IMG/VR virus record: IMGVR_UViG_3300022822_000014 | Location: 26,406-90,405 of that record | Length of the DNA: 64,000 bases | From: a virus | Reading direction: 5' to 3' (one strand) | Shown here: in pieces, positions 21,077 to 29,223 of the stretch | How positions within the stretch are numbered: position 1 is the stretch's first letter | Layout: each line of letters opens with the position of its first letter | Program-made: the position numbers and the translations under genes | Notes under the pieces: generated by a model | The model's database searches: none | Told to the model about the DNA's origin: nothing | Seen by the model: only the letters and a program-made list of their open reading frames with translations

Positions 21077-23440
21077 ATGCAGATAGAAAAAAAATACTAC
21101 ACCGTCCAAGATGAAGAGACCTTAAGACTCTTATTCCAACATATTAAAAACTCAGATGTAATTGCAGTCGATACGGAAACTACAGGACTAAACCCTAGAA
21201 AAGATAAAATTATAGGATGGTCAGTGTCCGGTGAAGAAGGGGTTGGATTTTACTTACCAACCTTAGTTTGGGATTACCACAGAGAAGAACTTATATTACA
21301 GTCTATAGAAGGTCAATCCACTGAAGTAATCTCTAAAAATTTAATAAAGATGCTTAAAGGAAAAAAACTTGTATTTCACAATGCTTCCTTTGACGTACAG
21401 TTTATAAAAAATTATTTTGGAGTAGACCTTATAGAAGATATTTGGGTTGATACTGGTTTACTAGTTCATACAGTTTACGAAGAAGGAGCTTTTGGCTTTG
21501 GAAATCCATTTGGATTAAAATCTATAGCGATAATGAACCAGGAAGCTTTAGGTTTAAACGTTCAAGAAGCCGCCAATCAGGAGCAACTTGAATTAAAAGA
21601 CTCAATTAAAAAGAATGGAGGTTCGGTTACAAAAGAAAGTTACGAAATCTTTAAAGCAGACCTTAGTATTCTTAGTAAATATGCTAGTGCGGATACGGAT
21701 TTAACATTGCGTATATGTAACCTGTATTTAGGGAAGCTTAAAGAGGAAGGCTTAGAGAAATTCTTTTTCGAAGATGAAGTTATGCCAATCTACCGGGAAG
21801 TAACAGTCCCAATGGAAGCATATGGTGTGGACTTAGATGTTGATTTAATTAATAAGATTTACGATGAAATTTTAATAGATCAAGTAGAGAATAAAGAAAT
21901 TGTGATGAAATCTCTACTAGATATTCCTGCAGTAAAAAGATGGGTAGTAGATACTGCAGCAGATAACTACCCTGTTTCTCATAAAGGTAATTGGGCACAG
22001 AGTTTAGTCGAGAGGTATTCCTTACCCCTTTCAAAGTCTGAGAAGACAGGAAAGTATTCTTTAACACAGAAGAATATCGAAGCATTTGAACCTACCAATG
22101 AAAAAGAAGAGAAAGTAAAGCAATTTCTATTAACCGGAGACGAGTCCTTTATAGACGAGTTAGAAAGACACAGAATTTCCATGGCATTATGGAAAGAAAG
22201 TAACGACGGAGAGTATTTAAATATTCAGTCGAAAAAACATCTGGGCGAGATCGTTTTCGGTTATATGGGAATTGAACCTAAAGTAAAAGGAGCTAATACT
22301 AAATCCGGTAGAGATAAATTCGATATGGATATGGTAAAGGAGCTTGCCAAAGAACATCCATGGGCAGAAAATCTACGTGTTTATAATAAATTATTAAAGA
22401 TTAAATCTACCTATGTAGACAGATTTAGAGATAGACAAGAAGATGGAAAATATTACTTTTACTTTAAGCAGAACGGTACAGTCTCTGGACGATATGGCTC
22501 AGATGCTCAGCAATTACCTAAACCGTTAGAACCCGGTGATGATGCACCAATCATACTGAAATATGTGAACATAGTTAGAAAGTTCATGATTGCCGGAAAA
22601 GATAGAAAGGTAATTGATTCAGATTACGAATCATTAGAACCACATTGTTTTGCTTCAATAACAGGAGATGTAGCTCTTCAAGAGATCTTCAATAAAGGAT
22701 GGGATTTCTACTCTACAGTTGCTATTAAGACGGAAAGGTTAGACGAAGATAGAGCTAGATTTCCCAACGGAGTATCAGCAGATAAAAAGGCAGATAATTA
22801 CCTTAAGAAATTAGATCCAAACGCCCGTAATAAAGCAAAAGCCTACTCACTAGGAATTGCTTACGGAATGGAAGCATATGCTCTTAAGATGACTTTAGAT
22901 ATAGATCAAAAAACAGCTGAGAAATTAGTACAGGGGTATCTAGATGGTTTTCCACAGCTTAAACAATGGAGAGAAGATTCAAGATTGCAAGTAAAAGCTC
23001 ATGGGTACATTAAAAATTACTTAGGACGAGTTAGACACTTACCCAAAGTACAAAAAACCTATATTAAGTTCCAGGATAGAATACTAGATTGGAGATTTAG
23101 AAAAGAATTAGAATCAAGATACGGAAAAGTAGTTGTTTTACAGGCTTATAGGGATTATCGAAATGGGCTTAACAACTGTCTAAACTTCCAACTCCAATCA
23201 TTAGCAGCAGCTGTTGTAAACCGAGCAGCATTAGTAATTAACCGTAAAGCCAGAGAGTTAGGAATAGATGCTCAGGTGCAAGCACAGGTTCATGATCAAC
23301 TTATTATAAATGTTCATGAAAAAGATGCAGAAATGTTCGCACCTTATGTACAGGAGATTATGATAAACACAACCATACTTCCTGGGGTAACATTAAAAGC
23401 TCCACCTGAGATAGCAAACAATTGGGCAGAAGGCCACTGA
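21077..23440 (+). CDS. DNA polymerase I (family A) with 3'-5' exonuclease domain
   Basis: 787 residues, the probable phage replicative polymerase. The exonuclease domain starts VIAVDTETTGLNP (about 32-44) with KKLVFHNASFDVQFIKNYF as Exo II. Polymerase motifs: SGRYGSDAQQLPKP, motif A KVIDSDYESLEPHCFASITGD (Asp kept; usual SQIELR replaced by ESLEPH), motif B RNKAKAYSLGIAYGMEAY, motif C QVHDQLII (VHDQ in place of VHDE). There is no 5' nuclease domain. The acidic residue expected after VHD is Gln, which is notable although the main catalytic Asp is present. Confidence 0.92.
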   Translation: MQIEKKYYTVQDEETLRLLFQHIKNSDVIAVDTETTGLNPRKDKIIGWSVSGEEGVGFYLPTLVWDYHREELILQSIEGQSTEVISKNLIKMLKGKKLVFHNASFDVQFIKNYFGVDLIEDIWVDTGLLVHTVYEEGAFGFGNPFGLKSIAIMNQEALGLNVQEAANQEQLELKDSIKKNGGSVTKESYEIFKADLSILSKYASADTDLTLRICNLYLGKLKEEGLEKFFFEDEVMPIYREVTVPMEAYGVDLDVDLINKIYDEILIDQVENKEIVMKSLLDIPAVKRWVVDTAADNYPVSHKGNWAQSLVERYSLPLSKSEKTGKYSLTQKNIEAFEPTNEKEEKVKQFLLTGDESFIDELERHRISMALWKESNDGEYLNIQSKKHLGEIVFGYMGIEPKVKGANTKSGRDKFDMDMVKELAKEHPWAENLRVYNKLLKIKSTYVDRFRDRQEDGKYYFYFKQNGTVSGRYGSDAQQLPKPLEPGDDAPIILKYVNIVRKFMIAGKDRKVIDSDYESLEPHCFASITGDVALQEIFNKGWDFYSTVAIKTERLDEDRARFPNGVSADKKADNYLKKLDPNARNKAKAYSLGIAYGMEAYALKMTLDIDQKTAEKLVQGYLDGFPQLKQWREDSRLQVKAHGYIKNYLGRVRHLPKVQKTYIKFQDRILDWRFRKELESRYGKVVVLQAYRDYRNGLNNCLNFQLQSLAAAVVNRAALVINRKARELGIDAQVQAQVHDQLIINVHEKDAEMFAPYVQEIMINTTILPGVTLKAPPEIANNWAEGH

Positions 23441-23474
23441 TAAAATATAAAAGAGTTTGTTTATTGAAATAAAT

Positions 23475-23486
23475 TTCATATATTAT
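23475..23486 (+). promoter_or_regulatory. Host-like promoter box
   Basis: TTCATATATTAT with TTTG about 22 bases upstream (near 23457). ATG of the next gene follows within six bases, so the transcript may be leaderless. Confidence 0.5.
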
Positions 23487-23491
23487 TTCTA

Positions 23492-23677
23492 ATGAATCAG
23501 ATTATAGAAATACACGGAAATCTTTACACAGTAATAAGAACTATTAAAGAGAGTCAGGTAAATGAAAATATCGACGGATTAAAAGCTTGGGTTGAGTATT
23601 TACATTGTGATAGATCATTTAAAAACAACGGACAATATTATATTGTTAAAGACATAACAGATATAGAATTTGAATAA
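23492..23677 (+). CDS. Small hypothetical protein
   Basis: 61 residues, beta-rich (IIEIHGNLYTVIRTIKES). It lies two bases upstream of groES and shares its promoter. Not recognised. Confidence 0.45.
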   Translation: MNQIIEIHGNLYTVIRTIKESQVNENIDGLKAWVEYLHCDRSFKNNGQYYIVKDITDIEFE

Positions 23678-23679
23678 TT

Positions 23680-23988
23680 ATGAGTAAAAAGTTACAACCA
23701 ACAAATGACCGTATCCTTCTAAAACCGATTGACGAAGGAGAACAGATGTACGGTAATATCGTAATCCCGGATATGGGGAAGGAAAAACCTGAAATGGGCG
23801 AAGTACTAGCAGTAGGACCTGGAAGACAGTCCGAGTTAGATCCTTCAAAACTCATTACAGTTAGGTCCTGTAAAGTAGGAGATATCGTACTTGTTCCCAA
23901 ATTAGGAACTTTACGAATTGACTTCGAAGGACAGGAGTATTATATCGCACAAGATCGTGAAATTTTAGCAGTTATAAAAGAAGCATAA
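23680..23988 (+). CDS. groES: GroES co-chaperonin
   Basis: 102 residues. N-terminal KLQPTNDRILLKPID (4-18), a mobile loop containing YGNIVIPDMGKEKPEMGEVLAVGPG (about 24-48), and the C-terminal GDIVLVPKLGTLRIDFEGQEYYIAQDREILAVI, matching bacterial GroES almost end to end. It would cap the GroEL encoded one base downstream. Phages commonly carry only one of the pair. Confidence 0.92.
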   Translation: MSKKLQPTNDRILLKPIDEGEQMYGNIVIPDMGKEKPEMGEVLAVGPGRQSELDPSKLITVRSCKVGDIVLVPKLGTLRIDFEGQEYYIAQDREILAVIKEA

Positions 23989-23989
23989 T

Positions 23990-25630
23990 ATGAGTAAGAA
24001 TATAACATTTTCAAAAGAAGCAAGGAATAAACTTGCAGCCGGAGTAGATAAATTAGCAAATGCAGTAACATCTACATTAGGACCTTCAGGTCGAAACGTT
24101 ATTATAGAACAAGACAACGGCTTGCCGGTATCTACTAAAGATGGTGTGACTGTAGCAAAGTCCATTACATTAAAAGACAAGGTAGAAAATTTAGGAGCAC
24201 AGATTGTGAAACAAGCAGCAATTAAAACAGGAGAACAGGCCGGAGATGGTACTACTACCTCCACCCTACTAGCTCAATCAATTCTATCAGAAGGATTAGA
24301 CCGAATCAAACTAGGATCTAACTCAGTAGAAATTAAAAGAGGAATTGATAAAGCAGTAAAAGAAGTTGTAGAGTTTCTTGAAGGAGAATCTAAAGAGATC
24401 ACGGACGAAGAACAGTTAAAACAGGTCGCTACTATATCAGCAAACAACGACACTGAAGTTGGTGAGCTAATTGCAACAGCAATGGATAAAGTAGGACGTG
24501 ATGGTGTTATCACAATCGAAGAATCAAAAACAGGAGAAACGTATTTAGAAACGGTTGAGGGTGTTCAATTCAACAGGGGTTATAAGTCTCCGTACTTTGT
24601 TACAGATAATAGCACTATGACAGCTGTTCTTCAAGATCCGTTGATACTAATCACAGATAAACGACTAAATCAAATCAAAGAGTTACTACCTGTCTTAGAA
24701 GGCGTTTCACAACAAACTAAGTCTCTTCTTATTATTGCAGAAGATATAGACGGAGAGGCACTCTCTACCCTAGTAGTAAACAAGATGAGAGGTATTCTTA
24801 ATTGTGCTGTAGTAAAAGCTCCTGAATTTGGGGATAGAAGAAAAGCAATGTTAGAAGATATCGCCACCCTTACAGGAGGAAAAGTAATATCAACTGAAAA
24901 AGGAATGAGACTGGATAAATTTCAACCAGACTGGTTAGGTAAAGCAGGCAAGATCACTATTACAAAAGATACGACTACAATCATCGATGCAAAAGGAGAC
25001 GAAGAAGCAATCAATATAAGAGTAGAAGAAATTAAAACTCAAATTGATGAAACAACATCTCCTTATGAGAAAGAGAAATTACAGGAGAGATTATCTACCT
25101 TTATTGGAGGTGTCGCAATTGTACATGTAGGAGGACATACTGAGGTAGAGATGAAAGAGAAAAAAGATAGAGTAGATGACGCTTTACACGCAACCAAAGC
25201 AGCTTTAGAAGAAGGTATTGTGCCCGGTGGAGGAATTGCATTATTAAATGCTTCTAAGATGTTAGTATCAAAACTTGAAGATGTAGAAGGTGATGAAGCA
25301 GTGGGCTATGAGATTATAGTAAGCGCTATCGAAAGACCGTTCTATAAGATATTAGAAAATGCAGGATACGATCATGATAGGATTGGGGATATTGAAGAAG
25401 CAATTATAGAGAAAAACGACTTCTGGCAAGGGTATAATCCCAGAACAGTAACACTAGTAGATATGTTTAACAGTGGAATTATCGATCCAGCTAAAGTAAC
25501 TAGACTAGCATTAGAAAATGCAGCATCTGTTGCAGGAACGTTATTAATAACTGAGGCAGTAGTCTCAAACGGAAAAGAGAAAAAAAACAATGATATGGGA
25601 GGGATAGATCCTAACATGCTATTAGGTTAA
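23990..25630 (+). CDS. groEL: GroEL chaperonin (60 kDa)
   Basis: 546 residues, full length. Equatorial and ATP-binding motifs: [13 protein letters not shown] (about 29-41), [11 protein letters not shown] (about 48-58), [17 protein letters not shown] (about 79-95, catalytic Asp). The signature [15 protein letters not shown] lies near 405. Intermediate and apical domains are intact ([21 protein letters not shown]). The C terminus ends [13 protein letters not shown] instead of the GGM repeats. It forms one transcription unit with groES. It probably folds a phage protein that the host machine handles poorly. Confidence 0.95.
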   Translation: MSKNITFSKEARNKLAAGVDKLANAVTSTLGPSGRNVIIEQDNGLPVSTKDGVTVAKSITLKDKVENLGAQIVKQAAIKTGEQAGDGTTTSTLLAQSILSEGLDRIKLGSNSVEIKRGIDKAVKEVVEFLEGESKEITDEEQLKQVATISANNDTEVGELIATAMDKVGRDGVITIEESKTGETYLETVEGVQFNRGYKSPYFVTDNSTMTAVLQDPLILITDKRLNQIKELLPVLEGVSQQTKSLLIIAEDIDGEALSTLVVNKMRGILNCAVVKAPEFGDRRKAMLEDIATLTGGKVISTEKGMRLDKFQPDWLGKAGKITITKDTTTIIDAKGDEEAINIRVEEIKTQIDETTSPYEKEKLQERLSTFIGGVAIVHVGGHTEVEMKEKKDRVDDALHATKAALEEGIVPGGGIALLNASKMLVSKLEDVEGDEAVGYEIIVSAIERPFYKILENAGYDHDRIGDIEEAIIEKNDFWQGYNPRTVTLVDMFNSGIIDPAKVTRLALENAASVAGTLLITEAVVSNGKEKKNNDMGGIDPNMLLG

Positions 25631-25651
25631 TTAAATTTTAAAACAAAGATT

Positions 25652-25819
25652 ATGAACAAAAATGAATTATTTGAAGCGATTGAAACAAACTTTAATGTTT
25701 TATCAGAAAACAACAGTTTAACTACAAAAGCATCCCAGCAGAGAGCTAGGAAAGCAGCGGGTGAATTAAAGAAACTTATTACTGCATACAGAAAAGCATC
25801 AGTAGAAGAAAGCAAGTAG
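25652..25819 (+). CDS. Histone H1-like small DNA-binding protein
   Basis: 55 residues. The sequence NELFEAIETNFNVLSE, then QRARKAAGELKKLITAYRK and ASVEESK, matches the short histone H1-like proteins of Bacteroidetes (AGxRARKA...L.KL...YRK.S.EE.K). It would bind nucleic acid through its basic helical core. It sits 21 bases after groEL and before a terminator. A host-type nucleoid protein on a phage may compact phage DNA or alter host transcription. Confidence 0.78.
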   Translation: MNKNELFEAIETNFNVLSENNSLTTKASQQRARKAAGELKKLITAYRKASVEESK

Positions 25820-25883
25820 TACGATGGGCGGGGGGAGGTCATTTTTCTCCTCCACCGAAGGTGCCACGCGCGAATTTAAACAA
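25820..25883 (+). other. Structured 3' region after the histone-like gene
   Basis: Two hairpins precede the terminator: GGAGG/CCTCC (25834-25853) and CACC-GAA-GGTG (25853-25863). The segment is locally GC-rich (GGGCGGGGGGAGG), unlike its AT-rich surroundings. It could be a processed small RNA or a 3' stabiliser. Confidence 0.35.
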
Positions 25884-25910
25884 CCCTTCCCTCAACCGGA
25901 GGGGTTTTTT
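25884..25910 (+). terminator. Rho-independent terminator
   Basis: CCCTTCC (25884-25890) pairs with GGAGGGG (25898-25904), followed by six T. It ends the polymerase-groES-groEL-histone-like stretch. Confidence 0.85.
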
Positions 25911-25940
25911 ATTGCCATATCTTGCCTCTTTGGTAAATAT

Positions 25941-25952
25941 TTCGTATATTTA
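25941..25952 (+). promoter_or_regulatory. Host-like promoter box
   Basis: TTCGTATATTTA only seven bases before ATG 25960, suggesting a leaderless or very short leader transcript. Confidence 0.5.
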
Positions 25953-25959
25953 TTAATAT

Positions 25960-26076
25960 ATGACAGACTTTATTTATTTTGAAGAATCGTGGAATGAAGA
26001 TAGGAAAGGAACAATACTCGATGGGGGAATTAGCTCAACTTTCGAGACGGAGGATGGTACAGAAACATCACGGTGA
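25960..26076 (+). CDS. Small acidic protein
   Basis: 38 residues (MTDFIYFEESWNEDRKG... ending TEDGTETSR) directly downstream of a promoter box. Acidic and without recognised motif. Called on promoter position and an uninterrupted frame. Confidence 0.4.
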   Translation: MTDFIYFEESWNEDRKGTILDGGISSTFETEDGTETSR

Positions 26077-26120
26077 TGATAATGTATATAGGAGAAAACT
26101 AAAACATAAAGATAAAAGTT

Positions 26121-26351
26121 ATGAGTGATTCAATCAAAAAGTGGCATGAAATGCAGGAGGATAAATCTTTAAAGATATTCGAGTCTCCTGATAGAGGTGA
26201 AACAGTAACCGAACGTCCTTTTGGAGGAGATACTTCCCAAAGGAAAGTTATACTAAGCCAAGGAGTTAAAAAACTAGCATACAGTATACTAATAGAATAC
26301 CCAGAAGCAGCCATACAAGAAGCAGCCAGGATACTAAAAAGTGGAGAATAA
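26121..26351 (+). CDS. Hypothetical protein
   Basis: 76 residues, start preceded by AAAAGTT as in many genes here. The C-terminal half is helical (LAYSILIEYPEAAIQEAARILKSGE). Its end overlaps the GTG start of the acetyltransferase-like gene by 11 bases. Confidence 0.5.
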   Translation: MSDSIKKWHEMQEDKSLKIFESPDRGETVTERPFGGDTSQRKVILSQGVKKLAYSILIEYPEAAIQEAARILKSGE

Positions 26352-26778
26352 AAGCTGGTACACCCTTATTAATCAGCAAAGCTATACTCCTATCCAGGGA
26401 ATGGTTTGGATACAACCTCATACATTTTGTTCGTTAGAAAATACTATTCAAACTAGTATTAATGGCTTTAATGGTAACGTATACTGGACAGAGATGTGGG
26501 ATCTCGATATTGCTAGAGAGAGACTAGAAAGAGGCCATGATTTATTTATAGGAGTAGATCAAGATGGACCACTCGCCCATGTTTGGTTTGAAAAAAATTA
26601 CCTTTACAACTTATTTGTTAATCCTAGAAGACCTGATGGATACGGAGAAAAGTTTATTAAAGGGTGTTTAAACTATATTAACTTTCCTACTATTACTCTA
26701 TGTACAGATGACTGGAATATTAAAGCCCAAAAACTATTTGAAAAAGTTGGCTTTATAAAAGATATTTCGTATATTTAA
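26341..26778 (+). CDS. GNAT-like acetyltransferase
   Basis: 145 residues from a GTG start. The C-terminal half has GNAT features: DLFIGVDQDGPLAHVWFEKNY, NLFVNPRRPDGYGEKFIKG as the acetyl-CoA loop region, and a final TDDWNIKAQKLFEKVGFIKD, the N-x-x-A-x-x-L-F/Y-x-K-x-G-F ending of the family. Substrate unknown. The final codons also carry the promoter of the next gene. Confidence 0.68.
   Translation: MENKSWYTLINQQSYTPIQGMVWIQPHTFCSLENTIQTSINGFNGNVYWTEMWDLDIARERLERGHDLFIGVDQDGPLAHVWFEKNYLYNLFVNPRRPDGYGEKFIKGCLNYINFPTITLCTDDWNIKAQKLFEKVGFIKDISYI
26766..26777 (+). promoter_or_regulatory. Host-like promoter box inside a coding end
   Basis: TTCGTATATTTA forms the last codons of the acetyltransferase-like gene (..ISYI stop) and ends four bases before ATG 26781, so the downstream transcript should be leaderless or nearly so. 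Confidence 0.5.
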
Positions 26779-26780
26779 GT

Positions 26781-27287
26781 ATGATTAGTACGCTACCTTA
26801 TACCCCGATTCACTCTATGGAATGGTTAGAGAGTTTCTTTAAGAAGAATTATTATAAGATGCCCTATAGTAGATTTACGTGGTGGAGATCTTATACTACT
26901 AAGACTAAACCTCTTACTGGTAGATATCCTTTAAGAGACAGAATACTTAATGGTGACTTTGACTATAGTTCATATAGGTATGAAGCTGAAGTAGTAGAAC
27001 ATAGGATTAATGAGAAGTTTAGACTTCTTAGAAACGACCCAGGTAGGTACGTAGAAGAAACTTCCCTAGATATATCCAGACGTAAGAGACTTATGGAGGA
27101 TTACGGTAAAGATGAGACTACTAAATTAGGGGAACTCAAAAATGCGTTTCTTACTACTTTTAAGTTAGATAAGGACCAATACGAATGTGAACTAATGAAT
27201 ACCGAGTTAGAATTAATTGACTTATACTTTTTTATAGAAGAAAAATACGGGATATATTGGAAACCCGCTAAGATTCCGATTAATTAA
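26781..27287 (+). CDS. Hypothetical protein
   Basis: 168 residues. Opens with STLPYTPIHSMEWLESFF; the motif YTPIHSMEW resembles YTPIQGMVW at residues 15-23 of the preceding acetyltransferase-like protein, so part of the two may be related. Arg/Tyr-rich, soluble. No family recognised. Confidence 0.5.
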   Translation: MISTLPYTPIHSMEWLESFFKKNYYKMPYSRFTWWRSYTTKTKPLTGRYPLRDRILNGDFDYSSYRYEAEVVEHRINEKFRLLRNDPGRYVEETSLDISRRKRLMEDYGKDETTKLGELKNAFLTTFKLDKDQYECELMNTELELIDLYFFIEEKYGIYWKPAKIPIN

Positions 27288-27288
27288 T

Positions 27289-27297
27289 CTATTTATA
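27289..27297 (+). promoter_or_regulatory. CTATTTATA-class promoter box
   Basis: CTATTTATATTAAA, 21 bases before ATG 27319. Confidence 0.5.
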
Positions 27298-27318
27298 TTA
27301 AATTAAACAAACAAAGAC

Positions 27319-27642
27319 ATGAAATTTATTTTTATCTTATTAGCGGTTCTGTTAGTAGCAGCCGTAACCGGGGCAATTCTTACAAAAAAAGGAATTTTAA
27401 AAGACACTGACTCTGATGGAATACCTGATGTAGTAGAAGACGTTGTAGATGACGTAAAAGAAAAGTATGACGATATTAAAGAAGAGGTAAAAGACCTGCC
27501 CAAAAAACTTACCCGTAAAAAACCAGGTAGATCTAAAAAAGAAACAGCTAAAGGAACCACCACAGGAGGCGGACCTAGTAATTCCTTACAGACAAGTGCT
27601 AACGGAGACCATTACAGAAAAAACCGTAAAGCGCAGCAGTAA
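27319..27642 (+). CDS. Membrane-anchored or secreted acidic protein
   Basis: 107 residues: an N-terminal hydrophobic helix (FIFILLAVLLVAAVTGAIL, 3-21), a calcium-loop-like DTDSDGIPDVVED (29-41, thrombospondin type 3/dockerin style), an acidic helix, and a basic low-complexity tail. Probably anchored in the inner membrane. It is under the presumed late box, so an envelope or virion role is possible. Confidence 0.5.
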   Translation: MKFIFILLAVLLVAAVTGAILTKKGILKDTDSDGIPDVVEDVVDDVKEKYDDIKEEVKDLPKKLTRKKPGRSKKETAKGTTTGGGPSNSLQTSANGDHYRKNRKAQQ

Positions 27643-27643
27643 T

Positions 27644-27874
27644 ATGCAAGTACAACAACCACAGGTCGACATTACACAGACCTCAGGAGTTACATGTGAT
27701 GATTGTGGGGGAGTATACTTTGATCAATCACTTATATTAAGAAAAGTATCAGGGCTTATTTCCGGAACCGGGAAACCATCCTACATTCCAATCCCAATAT
27801 TTGCTTGCAAAAAATGCGGAACAGTGAATGAAGAGTTTCTTCCTCGGGAAATTAAAAACCTAGATAAAGAATAG
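27644..27874 (+). CDS. Small zinc-ribbon protein
   Basis: 76 residues from ATG 27644; the longer frame from 27596 would overlap the previous gene. Cys pairs CDDCGG (about 17-22) and CKKCG (about 54-58) form a zinc ribbon, flanking a conserved LRKVSGLISGTGKPSYIPIP. This arrangement is common in T4-like marine phages, function unknown. Confidence 0.65.
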   Translation: MQVQQPQVDITQTSGVTCDDCGGVYFDQSLILRKVSGLISGTGKPSYIPIPIFACKKCGTVNEEFLPREIKNLDKE

Positions 27875-27911
27875 GAGACGTTACTTAGAAATAAGAAACG
27901 TTGTAGGTAGC

Positions 27912-27937
27912 AAAGGGAGGTGTAGGAGCCTCCTTTT
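27912..27937 (+). terminator. Terminator-like hairpin
   Basis: AAAGGGAGG (27912-27920) pairs with CCTCCTTTT (27929-27937) over nine positions with one wobble; the T-rich end of the stem doubles as the tail. The rest of 27875-28118 has no convincing gene; an 18-codon frame at 27995 is too short to call. Confidence 0.6.
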
Positions 27938-28118
27938 GTATATACGGAAAATAAAAACTATTTAAAAATGTCGTCATGTTAAAATAAAAGGGTAATGAAA
28001 TATGTATTATTTTATGTCTCTATGATAATTACCTACTCAATTATAGGCTAAACATTAGAGAAAGTTAAGAAAGAACATTATGTCTAATGAAAGAATACAC
28101 TGCAGATAAGTATCTTTG

Positions 28119-28127
28119 CTATTTATA
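28119..28127 (+). promoter_or_regulatory. CTATTTATA-class promoter box
   Basis: CTATTTATAATAAA, identical over 14 bases to the box at 1260; 31 bases before the holin-like ATG. Confidence 0.55.
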
Positions 28128-28158
28128 ATAAAGTATTGTTTCACTAAAATTGTTATTT

Positions 28159-28413
28159 ATGTTTAATAAAATAAAACAAAATTGGATGGCTTTTAAAGAC
28201 ATATTTAAAGATAGTAATGACCTTAACGAAAAGAACATAGTAGGCTTTGCTTCTTTCGCAGTAATGGTAATATTTGCAACAGCAGATATAATATCAGGAT
28301 TATTTGGAAAAGATTTAGTAATTAACGAATTGATATACAATTCATTCGTAATTATTACCTTAGGGTCTTTTGGGATTGCTGAAGCAGGAAAGATATTTGG
28401 CAAAAAAGAATAA
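28159..28413 (+). CDS. Holin-like membrane protein
   Basis: 84 residues from ATG 28159 (an in-frame TTG lies at 28150). Two hydrophobic segments: IVGFASFAVMVIFATADIISGLFG and IYNSFVIITLGSFGIAEAG, with a charged N terminus and basic C terminus (KKE). Size, topology and position directly before the endolysin gene fit a class II holin. Sequence family not identified. Confidence 0.6.
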   Translation: MFNKIKQNWMAFKDIFKDSNDLNEKNIVGFASFAVMVIFATADIISGLFGKDLVINELIYNSFVIITLGSFGIAEAGKIFGKKE

Positions 28414-28452
28414 AGTATGTCCGAAGAATATACAAAACCTTAAAATTAGTTT

Positions 28453-29070
28453 ATGAGTTTAAAAAATTTACAGAGTAAGATTGGAACAACTGCAGACGGA
28501 ATATTTGGACCAGGTACAATGAATAAAGCTATGGAGTTTTACAAATTAACTCCGCTAAGAGCAGCTCACTTCTTTGCTCAAACAGCACACGAAACCGGAA
28601 ACTTTAAATTATTCTCAGAGAATTTAAATTATGGAGCATCCGGACTCTTAGGTATATTTAAAAAATACTTTATAAATGAAGACCTAGCAACACATTATGC
28701 TAGAAAACCAGAGATGATTGCTAATAGAGTTTATGCATCTCGTATGTCTAATGGAGATGAGGCCTCAGGTGATGGTTGGAAATTTAGAGGTAGAGGAGCA
28801 TTACAATTAACAGGTAAGGCGAACTACCAAGCTTTCTCTAATTATTTAGGCAAACCAGAAATTATGACTAACCCTGATTTAGTTGCAACTGAATTTTCAT
28901 TCGAATCAGCTATGTTCTTTTTTGATAAGAATAAACTTTGGTCTATTTGTGATAGGGGAATAAATGATGCTTCTATTTTAAAATTAACTAAGCGTATCAA
29001 CGGAGGTACAAATGGTTTAGAAGATAGAAATGTAAAAACTAAAAAATATTACGAATTTGTAAAAAAATAA
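28453..29070 (+). CDS. Endolysin, glycoside hydrolase family 19 (chitinase-like)
   Basis: 205 residues. The GH19 catalytic core is clear: RAAHFFAQTAHETGNFKLFSENLNYG (about 36-61) with the general acid Glu in AHETGNF, FRGRGALQLTGKANYQAFS (about 117-135) and the C-terminal KRINGGTNGLEDR (about 181-193). Phage GH19 enzymes cleave peptidoglycan glycan chains. The N terminus (LQSKIGTTADGIFGPGT) is a shortened peptidoglycan-binding motif. Lies after the holin-like gene. Confidence 0.9.
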   Translation: MSLKNLQSKIGTTADGIFGPGTMNKAMEFYKLTPLRAAHFFAQTAHETGNFKLFSENLNYGASGLLGIFKKYFINEDLATHYARKPEMIANRVYASRMSNGDEASGDGWKFRGRGALQLTGKANYQAFSNYLGKPEIMTNPDLVATEFSFESAMFFFDKNKLWSICDRGINDASILKLTKRINGGTNGLEDRNVKTKKYYEFVKK

Positions 29071-29072
29071 AA

Positions 29073-29168
29073 ATGGAAAATTCTACTATAATATTAGTAC
29101 AGGGGTTAATAGGAAGTTTATCAATATTAGTATTTTGTTACTTATGGGTAACCTTTAAAAGGGAGTAG
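29073..29168 (+). CDS. Small single-pass membrane protein
   Basis: 31 residues (MENSTIILVQGLIGSLSILV...VTFKRE): one transmembrane helix and a basic tail, starting two bases after the endolysin stop. Could be a lysis accessory protein. Short, so moderate confidence. Confidence 0.45.
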   Translation: MENSTIILVQGLIGSLSILVFCYLWVTFKRE

Positions 29169-29223
29169 TTGTATGTTAGAAAAATATTTCTTATTTTAAC
29201 TATATAACTTTATTCAAAAATAT

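Noticed and set aside
27995-28051. An 18-codon hydrophobic frame
   Set aside because: Too short and without a promoter or recognisable pattern; only mentioned as a possibility.
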